Positions 7,466 to 15,249 of a stretch of DNA of 40,691 nucleotides are shown here, one piece after another. A model generated the notes under the pieces. The model saw nothing but the letters and a program-made list of their open reading frames with translations, was not told where the DNA came from and ran no database searches. The stretch covers positions 1 through 40,691 of the forward strand of contig NZ_KB904687.1 of assembly GCF_000380165.1 (NCBI RefSeq), read 5' to 3'. The DNA comes from Wenjunlia vitaminophila DSM 41686. GTDB taxonomy: Bacteria > Actinomycetota > Actinomycetes > Streptomycetales > Streptomycetaceae. The first letter of the stretch is position 1. Each line of letters starts with the position of its first letter. The position numbers and the translations under genes are program-made.

Positions 7466-7602
7466 CAGCGTCGTGAACACGGCAGCGGCAGTCATTGCCG
7501 AAGGGCGCGCGGCGCATTGCGGGCTCGGCGCAATACGCCCTCCCGTCGCCGGCCTCCGGGTAGATACCGTGAGCCGGCTGCCACACCCGAGGGGGTACCT
7601 CG

Positions 7603-9021
7603 ATGCCCGTGGTAACTCGCCGCAGACGCGCAGAGATCCAACACGAGGCCGCCCGCATCCGCCGCGAACAGCAGCGCCGCCAACAGCCGGCGGCCCGCAT
7701 CGCCGAGGCCATCCGCCGCGCGTTACCGGAAGTGTCGGCCCTGGAGGCGTGGCGCCTGGCCCTGGGCTGGTCCCGCACAGAAGTCATCAACCAGATCGGC
7801 GCGATGTACCGCGCCGACGGCCTCCTGCCACCAGGGCTGAACCCGAGCATGCTGTGCCGGTGGGAGCACGGGACGGAACGCCCAGGCGAGGAGTACGCGC
7901 GGATGCTCGCCCGCGCCTACGGCCTGTCCCTCGACCGTCTCGGGCTGACACGCCCCACCCGCCCCAGTGACCACACGTTGCCAGTCCGGTACGGTCAGTG
8001 GGATCACACGCGCCCGTGCCCCTGGTGGGGAGAGGGAGAGCCGATGACCACCGCCGCCGGGCTACCCGCCGTCCGTGAGTCCGTCCACCTCGCGCTCCTG
8101 GCCGACCCGGGCGCCGGCGCCGGGGTCATCGAAGCCGCCGAGGCCGCCATCGAGCACTATGCCCTCAACTACTCCAAGCACCCACCGAGCGTCCTGTTCG
8201 ACGAGGTGCGGCGCGTCCGCGAACTGCTCGCCGACCCACTGGCACGTGACATGCAAAGCCGGGTGGACTTGCACCGGGTCACCGGGTGGCTGTCCGCCCT
8301 GCTCGGCAATCTGGCGTACCACCTCGACGACCTCACTGGCGCCCAGGTGCACCTCGGCGTGGCCGCAGTCATGGGCCAACGAGTCGGGGACGCACGTCTC
8401 ACCGCTTGGGCCTACGGCGCGCAGAGCATGACCGCCCGATCCCGCGGCGACCTCGCCGCCGCCGTGGCCCTCGCGCAACGCGGGGTGGACACAGCGGCGG
8501 GACCACTCGCCCGCGCGCAACTCCTTGGCTGGGCCCTGTTGCCCGCAGTGGCCCAACAAGGCCGCACCGAAGACGCTGATACCACCCTCGCAGCGGCCAA
8601 CGACGAACTCGCGGCAGATCCCGTCGGGTGGGCGCCGGGTCGCTTCGGCTACGACGCCGCCGAACACGCCCTCCACCAGGCCGACGCCCACCTCGTCTTG
8701 GGCCGAGCTGACCAGGCAGCAGCAACGGCCGAGATCTCCGCCGCGGCCTGCATTGTCGGCACCCCGGGCTGGGCCTCCGCCACGCTGCTCCACGCCCAGG
8801 CAGAAGCCCGAGCTCACCCCGGCGACGCCGCCGCCCGGGCCCTGGACGTCCTGGAGCGGGTGCCGGCTGCCCGGCTTCGCTCCACCGCCCGCACACGACT
8901 GGCCGCCCTCGCCACCGCGGTGACAGCGACCTCCACCGCTGCGGTGGCCGAACTCCACGAGCGACTGCTCGCCCTACCGGACCCCATCGATCCCCACGGA
9001 CGACCCGCCACCGACACCTGA
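7603..9021 (+). CDS. XRE-TPR transcriptional regulator with TTA codon
   Basis: The 472-residue protein has a basic N-terminus rich in RR, a helix-turn-helix (about residues 45-110: ALGWSRTEVINQIGAMY, then LNPSMLCRWEHGTERP) and a long C-terminal array of helical TPR-like repeats (about 160-460). Regulators of this build in Streptomyces often control specialised metabolism. It is transcribed divergently from the peptide/oxygenase unit and is the obvious candidate regulator for it. Leu41 is encoded by TTA (7723-7725), the codon read by the bldA tRNA, so translation is probably delayed until development. The ATG at 7603 follows GAGGGGG. Confidence 0.85.
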   Translation: MPVVTRRRRAEIQHEAARIRREQQRRQQPAARIAEAIRRALPEVSALEAWRLALGWSRTEVINQIGAMYRADGLLPPGLNPSMLCRWEHGTERPGEEYARMLARAYGLSLDRLGLTRPTRPSDHTLPVRYGQWDHTRPCPWWGEGEPMTTAAGLPAVRESVHLALLADPGAGAGVIEAAEAAIEHYALNYSKHPPSVLFDEVRRVRELLADPLARDMQSRVDLHRVTGWLSALLGNLAYHLDDLTGAQVHLGVAAVMGQRVGDARLTAWAYGAQSMTARSRGDLAAAVALAQRGVDTAAGPLARAQLLGWALLPAVAQQGRTEDADTTLAAANDELAADPVGWAPGRFGYDAAEHALHQADAHLVLGRADQAAATAEISAAACIVGTPGWASATLLHAQAEARAHPGDAAARALDVLERVPAARLRSTARTRLAALATAVTATSTAAVAELHERLLALPDPIDPHGRPATDT

Positions 9022-9076
9022 GTCCAGACGGTGGAACCCAGGGTGCATCAGGCCACGGAGCCTCGCAGGCTCGGTC

Positions 9077-9280
9077 GTGGCTCGGATCATCGTGGCGCCG
9101 CCGTCCCTGTCAGGCGGTCGCCAGGTGCGTGCGGACGGGGAGATCCTCGGCGTGGGGTACGACGTTAGGGACCTGCTGGAGTTCTGCCGCCGGGCCGGCC
9201 TCAACCGGGATGACACCGACCTGTGCGACAGGGCACTGATCGAGTGGCGCGGAGAGAGTTGCAGCAGGTCAAAGCAGTAG
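9077..9280 (+). CDS. Small conserved-looking protein beside rnpB
   Basis: The 67-residue protein (GTG start; ARIIVAPPSLSGGRQVRADG, then EILGVGYDVRDLLEFCRRAG, then a segment ending LIEWRGESCSRSKQ) reads as a compact alpha/beta domain and resembles short hypothetical proteins I recall in Streptomyces. No catalytic motif or membrane segment is visible. It ends three bases before the 3' end of the convergent RNase P RNA. No function is proposed. Confidence 0.6.
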   Translation: MARIIVAPPSLSGGRQVRADGEILGVGYDVRDLLEFCRRAGLNRDDTDLCDRALIEWRGESCSRSKQ

Positions 9281-9282
9281 GC

Positions 9283-9694
9283 GACGGACGAGACGGCCTG
9301 TACGCCGGGTTCTGTCTCCGTGGGGCCTTGCGGCCCCACGGGAGGCGGCCATCCATCTAGGGCTGCCGTTGCCGACAGCCTCGTGCGGTCTACCCGCGGA
9401 CTCGGGCGGGCAGCCCTCGGTCGTCCGCGCAGAGCCGTCTTGCGGCGGCTCCTCTTGACCTTGCTCCGGGTGGGGTTTACCGAGCCGTCCGGGTCACCCC
9501 GGACGCTGGTGGTCTCTTACACCACCGTTTCACCCTTACCGGGGGCCGAGGCCCCCGGCGGTCTGCTTTCTGTGGCACTGTCCCGCGGGTCACCCCGGGT
9601 GGGTGTTACCCACCACCCTGCCCTGTGGAGCCCGGACGTTCCTCGGCGGAGCCCGTCAGGGCCCCGACGCGACCGCCCGGCCGACTCGTCCGTC
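9283..9694 (-). ncRNA. rnpB: RNase P RNA, bacterial type A
   Basis: The minus strand carries the hallmarks of the catalytic RNA of RNase P, which matures tRNA 5' ends. Near the 5' end GAGGAACGUCCGGGCUCC is the conserved CR-I block. AGGGUGAAACGGUGGUGUAAGAG is present in the middle. UAGAUGGAUGGCCG followed by the ACAGAACCCGGCGUACAGGCC segment is the 3' conserved block. The first and last about 16 bases (GACGGACGAGUCGGCC and its near complement) form helix P1 and set the ends. At about 410 nt it matches the usual streptomycete length. It lies 35 bases downstream of the ABM-fold gene on the same strand. Confidence 0.96.
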
Positions 9695-9729
9695 GTCCCC
9701 CCATGATAGTCACCCGTGGGCGGCGGCGA

Positions 9730-10404
9730 TCACTGCCGGACCAGCGAGGCGTGGTGGCGGTACCGGCGGAACCTGGCCGCGCGGACCCCGGCCAGCCCTC
9801 TGATCGCCGCCATCTCCTGCTGGTGGCCGACGCTGCGCAGGAACGCCTCGTGGGCCGGGAGGTCGACCCACTCGGCGCAGGAGACCAGCGTGGTGCCGTC
9901 CACGCTGCTGAGCAGGTGCATCCTGAGCAGTCCCGGGGCCCTGACGTCGGCGGTCTCGGCGTCGGCGTAGCCCAGCACCTGCTCGTACCGCAGGTCCAGC
10001 AGGTCACGCTGGCCCTGCGGGCCGGTGACGTCGGTGGTGACCACCACGAAGAGACCGGTGGCCCGGTCGGGGTGGAGCGCGGTGGTCAGGCTCAGTCGGT
10101 AGGGGACGGCGTCCTCGGCGGCGTCGGTGAACTCGTCGGTCGAACACTGGGTGAAGGTCAGCAGCGCGTCGCCGTCGGTGCCGAGCAGGCAGGTGCGGGA
10201 CAGCACGCCGGCTGGCCAGTCCTCGTTCTGCCACCCGGCCTTGGTGTCCGCGGCGGCGGTCTGCTGGTCGTGCTGGGTGTCCACGGTCCACTCACGCACC
10301 CAGACGGTGCTCACCTGGGACCGTGGGACGGGTATCAGGAACGGGCCCGGCGCCTCGGCGGGGGCTGGTTCGGTGCGGTCCGGCGGGTCGGAGGGGGCCG
10401 GCAT
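9730..10404 (-). CDS. ABM-fold protein (two dimeric alpha/beta barrel domains)
   Basis: The 224-residue protein has a Pro/Ala-rich N-terminal 40 residues, then two ABM/EthD-like halves. The second half (MHLLSSVDGTTLVSCAEWVDLPAHEAFLRS) is the clearer match to the antibiotic-biosynthesis-monooxygenase fold; the first (WVREWTVDTQHDQQTAAADT) appears divergent. Members include cofactor-free monooxygenases but many lack activity. ATG 10404 follows AGGAG with good spacing. Its stop lies 35 bases ahead of rnpB on the same strand. No substrate is suggested. Confidence 0.65.
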   Translation of the reverse strand: MPAPSDPPDRTEPAPAEAPGPFLIPVPRSQVSTVWVREWTVDTQHDQQTAAADTKAGWQNEDWPAGVLSRTCLLGTDGDALLTFTQCSTDEFTDAAEDAVPYRLSLTTALHPDRATGLFVVVTTDVTGPQGQRDLLDLRYEQVLGYADAETADVRAPGLLRMHLLSSVDGTTLVSCAEWVDLPAHEAFLRSVGHQQEMAAIRGLAGVRAARFRRYRHHASLVRQ

Positions 10405-10662
10405 GAGCTGCTCCTGTATTCGGTGGTCGGTGGCCGGCGACCGGTCGTGGGTCGCTCGGGTCGGTGGCTGAGCTGGCTTCGGGGCAGTGCGTGCGTGACG
10501 TCGGTGGTCCGGTGGTCCCGGGGCGGGCCGCGACTCGGGACCGGCGGGGGGCGAAGGGCCGCGGCGTGTGGCGGCGCCGGAACCCTGCCTGGTGGGGTCC
10601 TATGCTGCGCTGGGCAGCCACCGCTGTCATCACCTGTGCGTCGCTGTCTGAGGAGTTCCGCC

Positions 10663-11460
10663 GTGCTCGTACTGCTTCCGCCGTCCGAGGGTAAGGCCAC
10701 CGCCGGGTCAGGACCCGCGGTACGCGTGGGAAAGCTGGCGCTGCCGGAGTTGTCCCCGGCCCGGGAACGGGTGCTCGACGCCCTGGTGGAGCTGTGCGCC
10801 GCGGACGAGGACAAGGCGCTCGAGGTGCTGGGGCTGGGCCCGGGGCTCCGCGGTGAGGTGGCGAAGAACGCGGCGGTGCGGGACGCGCCGACGCTTCCCG
10901 CGGGGCGGCTCTACACCGGGGTGTTGTACGACGCGCTGGACCTGGGCTCGCTGGACGAGGCGGCGCGACGGCGGGCGAGGCGGTCGCTGCTGGTGTTCTC
11001 CGGGCTGTGGGGTGCCGTGCGGGTGGCGGACCGGGTCCCGCCCTACCGGTGCCCGATGGGGGTGCGGCTGCCCGGCATCGGCGCCCTGGCCTCGTTCTGG
11101 CGGGGGCCGATGGACGAGGTGATGCCGCAGGTGGCGGGGAGCGGGCTGGTGTTGGACCTGCGCTCGGCGGCCTACGCGGCGGCGTGGAAGCCCACCGGGG
11201 CGGTCGCTGGGCGGACCGCGACGGTGCGGGTGCTCCAGGTCACGGTGGTGGACGGGGTGGAGCGGAGGACGGTGGTCAGCCACTTCAACAAGGCCACCAA
11301 GGGTCGGCTCACCCGGGACCTGCTGGTCAGCGGCGCGAGTCCGAGGACGCCCGCGGGCCTGGTGACGACGCTGCGGGACCTGGGGTACCGGGTGGAGGCC
11401 CGGGAGCCCTCGAGGGCGGGGCGGCCCTGGGAGCTGGACGTGCTGGTGGAGGAGATCTAA
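10663..11460 (+). CDS. yaaA: Peroxide stress protein YaaA (DUF328)
   Basis: The 265-residue protein begins LVLLPPSEGKA, the diagnostic YaaA N-terminus, and has FSGLWGAVRVADRVPPYRCPMG and the C-terminal VVSHFNKATKGRLTRDLL segment of the family. In E. coli YaaA lowers free iron during peroxide stress and so limits Fenton damage. The start is the GTG at 10663, eight bases after GAGGAG. It precedes the aldolase gene by 60 bases on the same strand and is divergent from the ABM-fold gene. Confidence 0.92.
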   Translation: MLVLLPPSEGKATAGSGPAVRVGKLALPELSPARERVLDALVELCAADEDKALEVLGLGPGLRGEVAKNAAVRDAPTLPAGRLYTGVLYDALDLGSLDEAARRRARRSLLVFSGLWGAVRVADRVPPYRCPMGVRLPGIGALASFWRGPMDEVMPQVAGSGLVLDLRSAAYAAAWKPTGAVAGRTATVRVLQVTVVDGVERRTVVSHFNKATKGRLTRDLLVSGASPRTPAGLVTTLRDLGYRVEAREPSRAGRPWELDVLVEEI

Positions 11461-11470
11461 CCGTTGCGCT

Positions 11471-11492
11471 CTTCGCAACGACCGTTGCGAAG
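11471..11492. promoter_or_regulatory. Perfect 10+2+10 palindrome upstream of eda
   Basis: CTTCGCAACG (11471-11480) and CGTTGCGAAG (11483-11492) are exact inverted repeats separated by AC. A further CGTTGCG copy at 11462-11468 forms an overlapping 7+5+7 repeat with 11474-11480. The site begins 11 bases after the yaaA stop and ends 28 bases before the aldolase GTG. It is operator-like, and I do not recognise the binding factor. Confidence 0.6.
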
Positions 11493-11519
11493 GCGCCGAA
11501 GCGTGGGGAGGATGAGGGG

Positions 11520-12140
11520 GTGTCCTCCGTACTGGACCTCGCGCCCGTGCTGCCCGTCGTCGTCCTCGACGAGGTGGCCCACGCCGTTCCCCTGGCCCGG
11601 GCCCTGGTGGCGGGTGGGCTGCCGGCCGTCGAGGTGACCCTGCGCACCCCGGCGGCGCTGGACGCGATCAGGGCGGTGGCCGCGGAGGTGCCCGGGGCGG
11701 TGGTGGGCGCCGGCACGGTGCTGGACGGCGGCCAGGTGGGCGCGGCGGTGGCGGCCGGGGCGCGGTTCCTGGTGAGCCCGGGGTGCACGGACTCGCTGTT
11801 GGGGGCGATGCGGGGGTCCGGGGTGCCGTTCCTGCCGGGGGTGTCCACCGCGTCGGAGGTGCTGGGGCTGCTCGAGCGCGGGGTCACCGAGATGAAGTTC
11901 TTCCCCGCCGAGGCCGCGGGCGGCACCGCATACCTGCGGTCCCTGGCGGGGCCGCTGCCCGGCGCCCGGTTCTGCCCCACCGGTGGCATCGACGCGCGGC
12001 GGGCGCCGGAGTACCTGGCGCTGCCCAACGTCGGCTGCGTCGGGGGCACCTGGATGGTCCCGGCCGACGCCGTGGCCGCCGGCGACTGGGACCGGGTGCG
12101 CCGGCTCGCCGCGCGGGCCGCGGCACTGCGGGCCCGTTAG
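11520..12140 (+). CDS. eda: KDPG/KHG aldolase
   Basis: The 206-residue protein is a class I aldolase that splits 2-keto-3-deoxy-6-phosphogluconate (and 4-hydroxy-2-oxoglutarate) to pyruvate plus glyceraldehyde-3-phosphate (or glyoxylate). Visible markers are PAVEVTLRTP with the catalytic Glu, VVGAGTVLDG, FLVSPGCTDSLL, FLPGVSTASEV, MKFFPAE with the Schiff-base Lys, and CPTGGI near the phosphate site. The start is GTG 11520, preceded by GGGGAGGATGAGGGG. An earlier in-frame start inside yaaA is possible but would add unrelated sequence. The palindrome at 11471 suggests dedicated repression, probably by a sugar-acid-responsive factor. Confidence 0.93.
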   Translation: MSSVLDLAPVLPVVVLDEVAHAVPLARALVAGGLPAVEVTLRTPAALDAIRAVAAEVPGAVVGAGTVLDGGQVGAAVAAGARFLVSPGCTDSLLGAMRGSGVPFLPGVSTASEVLGLLERGVTEMKFFPAEAAGGTAYLRSLAGPLPGARFCPTGGIDARRAPEYLALPNVGCVGGTWMVPADAVAAGDWDRVRRLAARAAALRAR

Positions 12141-12194
12141 CCAGCGTTGGCCGTTCCCCCGCCGACGAGGGGGCACCCGGAGTCCGCCGCGGGT

Positions 12195-13409
12195 TCAGCG
12201 CAGGTGGGCGGTGTCGTTGAAGAGGCGCAGCGAGGCGTTGCCGTCCGGGTAGTAGTTGAGCACGCAGAACGACGCCGCGGACAGCTCCATCCGGAACAGC
12301 GCCTCGGAGGGTGCTCCCAGGGCCAGTCGCACCAGCACCTTGATCGGGGTGACGTGGCTGACCACCAGCACCGTCCGCCCGGGGTAGCGGGCCAGCAGGC
12401 GGTCCCGGCAGACGGACACCCTGCGGGTGACGGTGGCGAAGCTCTCCCCGCCGGTAGGCGCGGCCCGCCCGGAGGCCAGCCAGGCGTCGAGGTCGGCCGG
12501 GTGGCGTTCGCGCACCTCGGCGAAGGTCAGCCCGTCCCAGGCGCCGAAGTCGGTCTCCCGCAGGCCGTCGTCCACCCGCACCGTCAGGCCGAGCCGGTCC
12601 GCGGCCACCTGCGCGGTCTGCCGGCAGCGGGACAGCGGTGAGCTGACCACGGCCTGCACGGTGCCGCGGGCCGCCAGGGCGTCGGCCACCCGTTCGGCCT
12701 GCCAGCGGCCCTTGTCCGTCAGCTCCGGGTCCGAGGTGCCGGAGAACCTCTTCTGCGGGGTCAGCGCCGTCTCGCCGTGCCTGAGCAGCACCAACGTGGT
12801 CGCGGTGCCCAGGTCGGGGGCTCCGGCCAGGTCCGCGGGGCCGGCCGGGCGGACGGGCGCGGACGGCTCGGCCGCGGTGGGGGCCTCCACGGCCACCGGC
12901 CCCGCGGCGGGCGGCCCCTGCACGGCCAGGGCCGCGGCCTCCGCGGTGGGCGCGGTCGCGGCGAGCGCGGCACGGGACATGCCCGGCTCCCAGGGCCTGC
13001 CGCTGCGGCCCGCGTCCATCGCCTCGTTGGCCAGCCGGTCCGCGTGGGAGTTCTGGTGCCGGGGGATCCAGGTGTAGCTGACCCGTCCCGGCGGGAAGAC
13101 GCTCCTGGCCTCGGCGGCGAGCGGGCGCATGTCCGGGTGCTTGATCTTCCAGCGGCCGGACATCTGCTCCACCACCAGCTTGGAGTCCATCCGCACCCGG
13201 ACCGCGGCGTCGGGGTCGAGGGCGTGCGCGGCACGCAGACCGGCGACCAGGCCCCGGTACTCGGCGACGTTGTTGGTGGCGACGCCGATGTACTCGGCGG
13301 TCTCCGCCAGCACCTGACCGGTGTCGGCGTCCCGCACCACCGCCCCGTAGCCGGCGGGCCCCGGGTTCCCCCGGGAACCTCCGTCGGCCTCGATGACGAA
13401 GGTGGGCAT
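12195..13409 (-). CDS. Bifunctional RNase H / acid phosphatase
   Basis: This 404-residue fusion is typical of actinobacteria. Residues 1-130 form RNase HI: FVIEADGGSRGNPGPAGYGA, NNVAEYRGL, RMDSKLVVEQ and HQNSHADRLANEA supply the acidic active-site residues for cutting RNA in RNA/DNA hybrids. After an Ala/Pro linker, residues 200-400 form a histidine phosphatase (LVLLRHGET, SSPLSRCRQTA, ETDFGAWDG, VVSHVTPIK) of the CobC/alpha-ribazole phosphatase type, which would fit B12 nucleotide-loop assembly. ATG 13409 shares one base with the upstream zinc-ribbon stop (TGATG), giving an operon nif3, zinc-ribbon, RNase H. Confidence 0.95.
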   Translation of the reverse strand: MPTFVIEADGGSRGNPGPAGYGAVVRDADTGQVLAETAEYIGVATNNVAEYRGLVAGLRAAHALDPDAAVRVRMDSKLVVEQMSGRWKIKHPDMRPLAAEARSVFPPGRVSYTWIPRHQNSHADRLANEAMDAGRSGRPWEPGMSRAALAATAPTAEAAALAVQGPPAAGPVAVEAPTAAEPSAPVRPAGPADLAGAPDLGTATTLVLLRHGETALTPQKRFSGTSDPELTDKGRWQAERVADALAARGTVQAVVSSPLSRCRQTAQVAADRLGLTVRVDDGLRETDFGAWDGLTFAEVRERHPADLDAWLASGRAAPTGGESFATVTRRVSVCRDRLLARYPGRTVLVVSHVTPIKVLVRLALGAPSEALFRMELSAASFCVLNYYPDGNASLRLFNDTAHLR

Positions 13410-14152
13410 CAGATGCCGGACTCCGCGGTGCGCACCAGGATGCGCCGGCAGTTCTCGCAGCGCACCACGGTGTCCGGGGCGGCGGCCCGGACCTCGTTCA
13501 GCTCCGTCACCCCGAGCTCGAGCCGGCAGCCCTCGCAGCGCCGCTGGTAGAGCCGCGCCGCACCGACGCCGGCGGACTGGGCCCGGATCTTCTCGTAGAG
13601 CTTGAGCAGGTCCTGCGGGACGGCGCCGGCGATCACGCCGCGCTCCTTGGTGAGCGTGCCGGTCTCCGCGTCGATCTCCCCGTAGGCGTCGTCGCGGCGC
13701 CGCTCGACCTCGGTGACGCGGGCGCCCAGCGCGGCCACCCGCTCGGCGAGCTCCGCGGCGCGCTGCTGGGCCGACTCGCGGCGCTCCATCACCTCGAGGA
13801 CGACGTCCTCGAGGTCCGACTGGCGCCTGGCCAGCGAGGCGATCTCCCGCTGGAGGTTCTCCAGGTCCTTGGGCGAGGTAATCGCGCCGGAGTCCAGGCG
13901 CTGTTGGTCGCGGGCGGCGCGGGTGCGCACCTGGTCCACGTCCTGCTCGGCCTTCTTCTGCTCCCTGGCGGTGTCGCTCTCCTCGGTCTGTGCCGCGACC
14001 AGCAGGTCGCGGACCTGGGTCAGTTCGCCACTGAGCCGCTCGACCTCGGCGTGCTCGGGAAGGGTCCTGCGCTTGTGCGCCAACTGCTCGAGGCGGGAGT
14101 CGACGGCTTGGAGGTCGAGGAGGCGGATCTGGTCGGCGGGCGCGGCGTTCAG
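13409..14152 (-). CDS. Coiled-coil zinc-ribbon protein with CTG start
   Basis: This protein of about 247 residues (NAAPADQIRLLDLQAVDSRL, a long coiled coil to about residue 180, then a C4 zinc ribbon CEGCRLELG...CENCRRIL) belongs to the C4-type zinc-ribbon family (CT398-like) conserved beside nif3 in actinobacteria; its function is not settled. The only start that keeps the conserved N-terminus is CTG at 14152. It sits seven bases after AGGAG and overlaps the nif3 stop as CTGA, exactly like the common ATGA coupling. Four Cys residues in two CxxC pairs are intact. Confidence 0.88.
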   Translation of the reverse strand: MNAAPADQIRLLDLQAVDSRLEQLAHKRRTLPEHAEVERLSGELTQVRDLLVAAQTEESDTAREQKKAEQDVDQVRTRAARDQQRLDSGAITSPKDLENLQREIASLARRQSDLEDVVLEVMERRESAQQRAAELAERVAALGARVTEVERRRDDAYGEIDAETGTLTKERGVIAGAVPQDLLKLYEKIRAQSAGVGAARLYQRRCEGCRLELGVTELNEVRAAAPDTVVRCENCRRILVRTAESGI

Positions 14153-15027
14153 CGTGGGGCTCCTGGGCTGCTGGTCGGGACGGGCGGGTGTATGTCGGCT
14201 GGCCTGGCCGGTTCGTGTGCGGTCCACGGGTCCGTGACCCGGGTGGAGACGTCGGTGCGCAGGGCCCAGCCGTGCCGGTCGGAGATCTCGTCGAGCTGGG
14301 CGGCGGCCTGGACGCACCACGGCCACTCGGTGGCCCAGTGGGCGGCGTCCAGCAGGCCGAGCGGGCTGGCCTGCTGGGCCTCGGACGCGGGGTGGTGGCG
14401 CAGGTCGGCGGTGAGGAACGCGTCCACGCCCGCCGCCCGCACCTGGTCGAAGAGGCTGTCCCCGGAACCGCCGCTGACCGCGACGGTGCGCAGCGGGGCG
14501 TCCGGGTCCCCGGCGACCCTGATGCCGGCCGCGGTCCCCGGCAGGGACCGGGCGGCGAGTTCGGCGAAGCCGGACAGGGTCATCGGTTCGCGGGGCTCGC
14601 AGATCCTGCCGAGGCCGCGGCGGCCCGCCGGGTCGGTGGGGTCGGGCACCAGGGGTCCGAGCACCCGCAGGCCGAGGACGCTGGCGAGGGCGTCGGAGAC
14701 CCCGGGGTCGGCGGTGTCCGCGTTGGTGTGCGCGACGTACAGCGCCACCCCGTTCCTGATCAGCGTGTGCACGACGCGGCCCTTGAACGTGTCGGCGGCC
14801 ACCGTCGTCGTCCCCCGCAGGTACAGCGGGTGGTGGGTGACCAGCAGGTCGGCGCCGGCCTCGACGGCCTCGAGGGCGACCGGCAGGACCGGGTCAACGG
14901 CGAACAGCACCCGGGACGCCGCGGCGTCGGGATCTCCGCAGACCAGGCCCACGGCATCCCACTGCTCGGCCCGCGCGGGGGGCCACAGGGCTTCGAGTTC
15001 GGCGAGGACGTCGGACAGCTTGGGCAC
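14149..15027 (-). CDS. Nif3-like dinuclear metal center protein
   Basis: This 292-residue protein of the NIF3/YbgI family is usually annotated as a GTP cyclohydrolase I type 2 homologue. Metal-ligand segments are visible: LLVTHHPLYLRG (His-His pair), YVAHTNADTADPGV (His and Asp) and, near the C-terminus, FLTADLRHHPASEA plus LLDAAHWATEWP with Glu and His ligands. The GTG at 15027 (VPKLSDVLAELEALWPP) matches the usual N-terminus. The C-terminal about 25 residues are a Pro/Ala-rich extension. It heads the nif3, zinc-ribbon, RNase H operon. Confidence 0.93.
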   Translation of the reverse strand: MPKLSDVLAELEALWPPARAEQWDAVGLVCGDPDAAASRVLFAVDPVLPVALEAVEAGADLLVTHHPLYLRGTTTVAADTFKGRVVHTLIRNGVALYVAHTNADTADPGVSDALASVLGLRVLGPLVPDPTDPAGRRGLGRICEPREPMTLSGFAELAARSLPGTAAGIRVAGDPDAPLRTVAVSGGSGDSLFDQVRAAGVDAFLTADLRHHPASEAQQASPLGLLDAAHWATEWPWCVQAAAQLDEISDRHGWALRTDVSTRVTDPWTAHEPARPADIHPPVPTSSPGAPR

Positions 15028-15132
15028 GGTCCGAAGGCTACCCTGCGCGGCGGGAGGGACCACAGCCCCGCCGGGCGATCGACGGGCGGGGCGGCCCGCC
15101 CGCGGCGGACACCGTCGGCTGGTCATGCACAT

Positions 15133-15187
15133 CCCCGGGGCTCCGTTCCGGGGAATCCCAGTGCGACCACTCTTATTGGTGAACCAA
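15133..15187. promoter_or_regulatory. Inverted repeats in the nif3/TolB-like divergent region
   Basis: Two repeats lie between the divergent genes: CCCCGG (15133-15138) with CCGGGG (15148-15153), and TTGGT (15176-15180) with ACCAA (15183-15187). The second sits in the most AT-rich patch (CTCTTATTGGTGAACC), where a promoter is likely. Assignment to either gene is uncertain. Confidence 0.3.
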
Positions 15188-15249
15188 CGCATCTCCTGCC
15201 GATCCACCGGTGTGGACGAAAACTACCTTCTGGCACGGAGGTGACCCAA

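Noticed and set aside
5986-7476. Long plus-strand open frame opposite the JmjC gene
   Set aside because: Gly/Val/Gln-rich antisense shadow; codon-position GC bias supports the minus-strand oxygenase, which has an intact iron triad.
9320-9706. Plus-strand open frame over the RNase P RNA
   Set aside because: The minus-strand RNA conserved blocks and helix P1 explain the region completely.
11462-11492. Reading the eda-upstream repeats as a yaaA terminator
   Set aside because: The strongest pair has only a two-base spacer, too short for an RNA loop, and there is no T run; an operator fits better.
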